Of a stretch of DNA of 15,804 nucleotides, positions 12,627 to 15,804 are shown one piece after another. The stretch spans positions 1-15,804 of the forward strand of contig JAAFHJ010000053.1 of NCBI GenBank assembly GCA_013298325.1. Direction: 5' to 3'. The first letter of the stretch is position 1, and each line of letters starts with the position of its first letter. The notes beneath the pieces were generated by a model, which was not told the origin of the DNA, ran no database searches, and worked only from the letters and a program-made list of their open reading frames with translations. Made by a program: the position numbers and the translations under genes. This DNA is from Myxococcales bacterium (GTDB lineage: Bacteria > Myxococcota_A > Polyangia > Polyangiales > Polyangiaceae).

Positions 12627-14720
12627 ATGCGCGTTCCCCGATCTTCGTGTCTATTTGTAGCGGTTCTCGGGGCACTCGCCGCCGCCACGAGCGCTGGCTG
12701 CGCCGCCTCCGCCGCGCCTCCGCCCGTTTCGCCGAATGCGGCGCCTGCGGAGCGGGAAGCGCCGCTCACCGGGGACATCAAGGACGACGCCGAGCTCGCT
12801 CGCGTGATCCGTGAGCACTACACGAAATACGAGCGCGAAATCCCGATGCGCGACGGCGTGACGCTCCACACGGAGGTGTTCGTCCCGAAGGTTGCCGGCC
12901 GCGATCCGGCCCACGTCCGCCACTTCCCGATTCTGCTGACGCGGACGCCCTATTCGGTTGCCCCCTACGGCGTCGACAACGTCGTCGACGGAAACAATGC
13001 GCGTATGTTGCGCCGATTTGCGCCGTCCCCCGGGCTCGTCGCGAGCGGCTACATCTTCGTTCATCAAGACGTCCGTGGCCGTTTGATGTCTGGCGGAACT
13101 TTCGTCGACGTTCGCCCGCCCGCAACGACAGGGACCGGCATCGACGAAGCGACCGACGCCTATGACACCATCGACTGGCTCGTGAAGAATGTGCCCGAGA
13201 ACAACGGAAAAGTAGGGCTTTGGGGGATTTCCTATCCCGGCTTTTACGCGGCCCAGGCGGCCATCAATGCCCATCCGGCCCTCGCCGCCGTCTCCCCGCA
13301 AGCGCCGGTGACCGAGTGGTTTCTCGGCGATGACTTTCACCACAATGGCGCGTTCTTCTACGCAGATTCCTTCGATTTCTATGTGAACTTTGGGCGTCCG
13401 CGCCCGGAGCCGACGACGAAATCCAAATGGGAATTCGACCACACCCAGGCCGACGTCTACGACTACTTCTTGGCGCTTGGGACGCCCGAACAGGCGGGGA
13501 AGAAGTACTTGGCGAACGTCCCCTTCTGGAACGACCTCCTCGATCACGGCAGCTACGACGCCTTCTGGCGGGCCCGCGATCCGCGGCCGCGCTACGTGCA
13601 AAATACAGGGAAAACCGGCAAGCCGGCGGTCCTCACCGTCGGCGGTTGGTTCGACGCGGAGGACCTCTACGGCGCCCTGGCGACCTACCGCGCCTTCGAA
13701 GCGGGGCCGCTTTCGCCACACAATTCCCTGGTGATGGGCCCCTGGCGTCACGGCGGCTGGGCGCGCAACGATGGCGACCGGCTCGGCGCGGTCTCCTTCG
13801 GACAGAAGACGTCGGCCTTTTACCAGCAGATGATCGAGGCCCCCTTCTTCGAGCGCGCCCTGAAGGGGCGTGCCGCAGCTCCCGGGAAGGAGGTCGAGGC
13901 GTGGATCTTCGAGACGGGGACGAACGAGTGGCGCCAATACGATCACTGGCCGCCGAAGGGGGCTCGCGAAGAAATTCTGTATTTTCGGGAAAATGGCGGC
14001 CTCTCAAGCGCCCCTCCCGCGATGGCCGCCGGGCCGGAAGGGCGCGATAGCTACGTGAGCGATCCGTCGAAGCCGGTCCCCTACCGGGCGGCGCTCAGTG
14101 AGCGCATCGACGAAGACTACATGAGTGACGACCAGCGCTTCGCCGCCCGGCGCCCCGATGTCTTGCTCTACCAATCGCCAGCATTGACGACTGAGGTCAC
14201 CCTCGACGGACCGATCGAAGCGATTTTGAAGGTGGCCGTCACTGGGACCGATGCTGATTTCATCGTGAAGGTGATCGACGTCTATCCGGAGAACGCTGCC
14301 GATCCCGAGCCGAACCCGCTCCGCGTCCGTATGGGGGGCTACCAGCAACTCGTGCGTGCCGAGGTGATGCGCGGAAAGTTCCGCAGCTCCGGACGCCCGC
14401 ATGGTCTCTTCGCGACAAATACGAAGGAACCCGAAGACATCAGCGGCCTGATGCAGCCGAAGCCTTTCGTCCCCGGCGAGGAGACGCTCGTCCGCTTCGC
14501 GCTCCCCGACGTCGCCCACACCTTCCGCACCGGACACCGGATCGCCGTACAGGTGCAGAGTACCTGGTTCCCCCTCATTGATCGAAACCCGCAGACGTTT
14601 TGCGACATCTATCGCGCGAAACCGAGCGACTACAAAGTCGCCACCCACACCCTGCTGCGCAACGCTCAAACGCCTTCGTTCCTGCGGGTCACCATAGGCG
14701 CAGGCGTGCTCCCTCGGTAG
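12627..14720 (+). CDS. Exported CocE/NonD-family hydrolase (alpha-amino acid ester hydrolase-like)
   Basis: The 697-residue protein begins with a signal peptide (MRVPRSSCLF...). A possible lipobox SAGC at Cys25 suggests a lipoprotein, though Ser at -3 is not ideal. The alpha/beta-hydrolase core has an oxyanion Tyr in RTPYS (Tyr109), nucleophile Ser202 in WGISYPGF, Asp343 in GGWFDAEDLYG and His375 in GPWRHGGW. Before Ser202 comes DATDAYDTIDWLVKNVPENNG-like sequence, seen here as EATDAYDTIDWL. From about 470 a jelly-roll C-terminal domain typical of the X-Pro dipeptidyl-peptidase S15/CocE group follows. Triad spacing resembles alpha-amino acid ester hydrolases, which transfer acyl groups to beta-lactam nuclei; peptidase or other esterase activity is equally possible. 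Start ATG 12627 is chosen for the signal peptide; GTG 12612 would add five residues. Confidence 0.9.
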   Translation: MRVPRSSCLFVAVLGALAAATSAGCAASAAPPPVSPNAAPAEREAPLTGDIKDDAELARVIREHYTKYEREIPMRDGVTLHTEVFVPKVAGRDPAHVRHFPILLTRTPYSVAPYGVDNVVDGNNARMLRRFAPSPGLVASGYIFVHQDVRGRLMSGGTFVDVRPPATTGTGIDEATDAYDTIDWLVKNVPENNGKVGLWGISYPGFYAAQAAINAHPALAAVSPQAPVTEWFLGDDFHHNGAFFYADSFDFYVNFGRPRPEPTTKSKWEFDHTQADVYDYFLALGTPEQAGKKYLANVPFWNDLLDHGSYDAFWRARDPRPRYVQNTGKTGKPAVLTVGGWFDAEDLYGALATYRAFEAGPLSPHNSLVMGPWRHGGWARNDGDRLGAVSFGQKTSAFYQQMIEAPFFERALKGRAAAPGKEVEAWIFETGTNEWRQYDHWPPKGAREEILYFRENGGLSSAPPAMAAGPEGRDSYVSDPSKPVPYRAALSERIDEDYMSDDQRFAARRPDVLLYQSPALTTEVTLDGPIEAILKVAVTGTDADFIVKVIDVYPENAADPEPNPLRVRMGGYQQLVRAEVMRGKFRSSGRPHGLFATNTKEPEDISGLMQPKPFVPGEETLVRFALPDVAHTFRTGHRIAVQVQSTWFPLIDRNPQTFCDIYRAKPSDYKVATHTLLRNAQTPSFLRVTIGAGVLPR

Positions 14721-14768
14721 CTGCGCGTCGCTGCGGGAATAGCGACTCGCGACGCCGGTTGCGCGGCG

Positions 14769-15224
14769 ATGGACGCACCGCCGATTTATCCGATCGCCGC
14801 CCGGTGGCGGCGCGCGCTCACCGTCGTCGCTGTCGCCGCCGCCGGCGCCGTTCCGACGTTTATTCCAGTACTTATTGCGCTCGCCACCCGCCAAACCTAC
14901 CGCTGCTACTTCCCGCCCTCCGAGGCTGCCTTTGAGCTCGCTTACCAGTGGCAAGACGCGACGCGCGAGCGATGGATCCCCCCTTCCGAGGTCTGCTTGG
15001 CGCTGTCTCAGGTGGTCGCCGCCCGCAACCACGACGGGTGGCCAAGCCGTCTGTACAACCCGCCAACCGGCTACGCGGTCTCCTGCGAGCCCTCCGAGGT
15101 GCCCGATAGGCCGACGATCGCGCTCCTGAACCGGGAAGTTCGCCGGACCTGCCTCCCCTTCGCGGAAAACGTTTGCTACACCCGCTACGAGTGGTGGGGA
15201 CGCCCAGCGGAGATGAGCTACTAG
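14769..15224 (+). CDS. Single-pass membrane protein of unknown function
   Basis: I do not recognise this 151-residue protein. A basic RWRR patch precedes one hydrophobic segment at about 16-39, so the N-terminus is probably cytosolic. The rest (40-151), with five Cys (46, 76, 106, 128, 136) and many aromatic residues, is probably outside the cytoplasm. Codon use fits the neighbours, which supports a real gene. ATG 14769 has no clear ribosome binding site. It starts 48 nt after the hydrolase stop on the same strand, so co-transcription is possible. Confidence 0.65.
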   Translation: MDAPPIYPIAARWRRALTVVAVAAAGAVPTFIPVLIALATRQTYRCYFPPSEAAFELAYQWQDATRERWIPPSEVCLALSQVVAARNHDGWPSRLYNPPTGYAVSCEPSEVPDRPTIALLNREVRRTCLPFAENVCYTRYEWWGRPAEMSY

Positions 15225-15265
15225 CAAAGCGTCCCACGCACCCGCGCTTGTGCGAACCTAGTCCG

Positions 15266-15804
15266 ATGCTTCGCAGGCGCCTGCCGTATTTGGATGCGGA
15301 ATACATACTTGTGCGCACGGCGTTCGCCGCGGCCGTTGCGGCGGCGCTGACCGCCTTCTTTTCGTTTCCGCTCGGCTTCTTCCCGATCGACTTCTTCGTC
15401 GCGTCGTTGGGGCCTTTGTTGGCGGCGACTGCGCTCATCGGTTTTCGGAGAAATCTCTGGTGGAGAGATCTCTTAGTCTCCTGTTTGTTGCCGATCCCGA
15501 TGGGCGCCGTTCTCGGGTGGTGGATTGTCTTGACGGCGTCGGTCGTTGGCTACGATGGGTGGGGGGCGGAAGAATGTGCCGGCCTTGCCGTTCTGGATGC
15601 CTGGAAGCCTCTCCTCCTCGGACTGCTCGTTGGAACTGCGCCGTTGGCGCTCGCGGCGCACCTCTTTCGGAAGGGTTTTTCTTCTGAAATACGGGCGGTT
15701 GTGCTCTTGGCCGCGATCACCGCCGGTCTCGCGACGACCGTCGCCGTCGCCTTCCCCCCGATTGTCACGTCCCAGCACCGCGGCGCGCTGGAGCCCGGCG
15801 CGAC
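15266..15804 (+). CDS. Multi-pass membrane protein of unknown function, 3' end outside window
   Basis: The frame from ATG 15266 has no stop to the right edge (179 full codons). Five hydrophobic segments are seen at about 17-37, 42-60, 68-95, 113-133 and 143-165, with Arg/Lys-rich loops (RRNLWWRD, FRKG) on one side. I do not recognise the family. It lies 41 nt after the preceding small membrane protein on the same strand, and the two may form a unit. No ribosome binding site is evident, so the start is uncertain. Confidence 0.65.
   Translation, partial: MLRRRLPYLDAEYILVRTAFAAAVAAALTAFFSFPLGFFPIDFFVASLGPLLAATALIGFRRNLWWRDLLVSCLLPIPMGAVLGWWIVLTASVVGYDGWGAEECAGLAVLDAWKPLLLGLLVGTAPLALAAHLFRKGFSSEIRAVVLLAAITAGLATTVAVAFPPIVTSQHRGALEPGA

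Noticed and set aside
10710..12675. Long minus-strand open frames (394 and 640 codons) opposite lipoprotein 2
   Set aside because: Their periodic low-complexity translations mirror the 147-bp coding repeats. The plus-strand frame has a signal peptide, ribosome binding site and recognisable domain.
14727..14746. GTCGCT/AGCGAC 6-bp hairpin after the CocE-like gene
   Set aside because: The stem is short, the loop is eight bases and no U-run follows; it is not convincing as a terminator.

Overview
The window is high-GC DNA with dense, codon-biased genes. It looks like a chromosome segment from a Myxococcota (Polyangia-like) bacterium. That placement is an inference from gene style: lipoproteins with Asp/Ala/Gly-rich linkers, Cys-rich repeats and bacterial fibrinogen-like (GGGWT) domains, a Pro-rich left-edge protein, and an isc operon led by a MerR-type regulator. 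No rRNA, tRNA, CRISPR array, transposase or phage gene was recognised.

Layout. (1) 1-727, minus strand: the open N-terminal part of a Pro/Asp-rich protein of unknown function that runs off the left edge. (2) 728-897: a divergent intergenic region holding a perfect 6-bp dyad. (3) 898-6515, plus strand: a complete iron-sulfur assembly operon in the order merR-like, iscS, iscU, iscA, hscB, hscA, fdx. Most junctions are tight (10 nt merR-iscS, 4-nt overlap iscU-iscA, 6 nt hscA-fdx). The 106-nt iscA-hscB gap contains a large hairpin. The operon ends at a terminator (6539-6572) that should work in both directions. (4) 8901-6587, minus strand: glyA followed by a secreted alpha/beta-hydrolase-like protein; stop and start share one base (TGATG). 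(5) 9276-12522, plus strand: two paralogous lipoproteins, each with a lipobox, an acidic linker, three or six ~49-residue eight-Cys repeats and a C-terminal fibrinogen-like domain. Each is followed by a hairpin terminator. (6) 12627-14720: a CocE/NonD (S15-like, alpha-amino-acid-ester-hydrolase-like) exported hydrolase. (7) 14769-15224 and 15266-15804 (open at the right edge): two membrane proteins of unknown function.

How the genes work together. IscS supplies sulfur, IscU is the scaffold, HscB and HscA recognise the IscU LPPVK motif and drive cluster release, IscA acts as carrier and Fdx gives electrons. The usual Rrf2-type IscR is absent. A MerR-family protein with a Cys/His-rich tail sits in its place and is the most interesting candidate for a little-described regulator here. 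The second point of interest is the tandem pair of repeat-plus-fibrinogen-like surface lipoproteins, which differ in repeat number. I found no clear previously undescribed multi-gene system beyond these.
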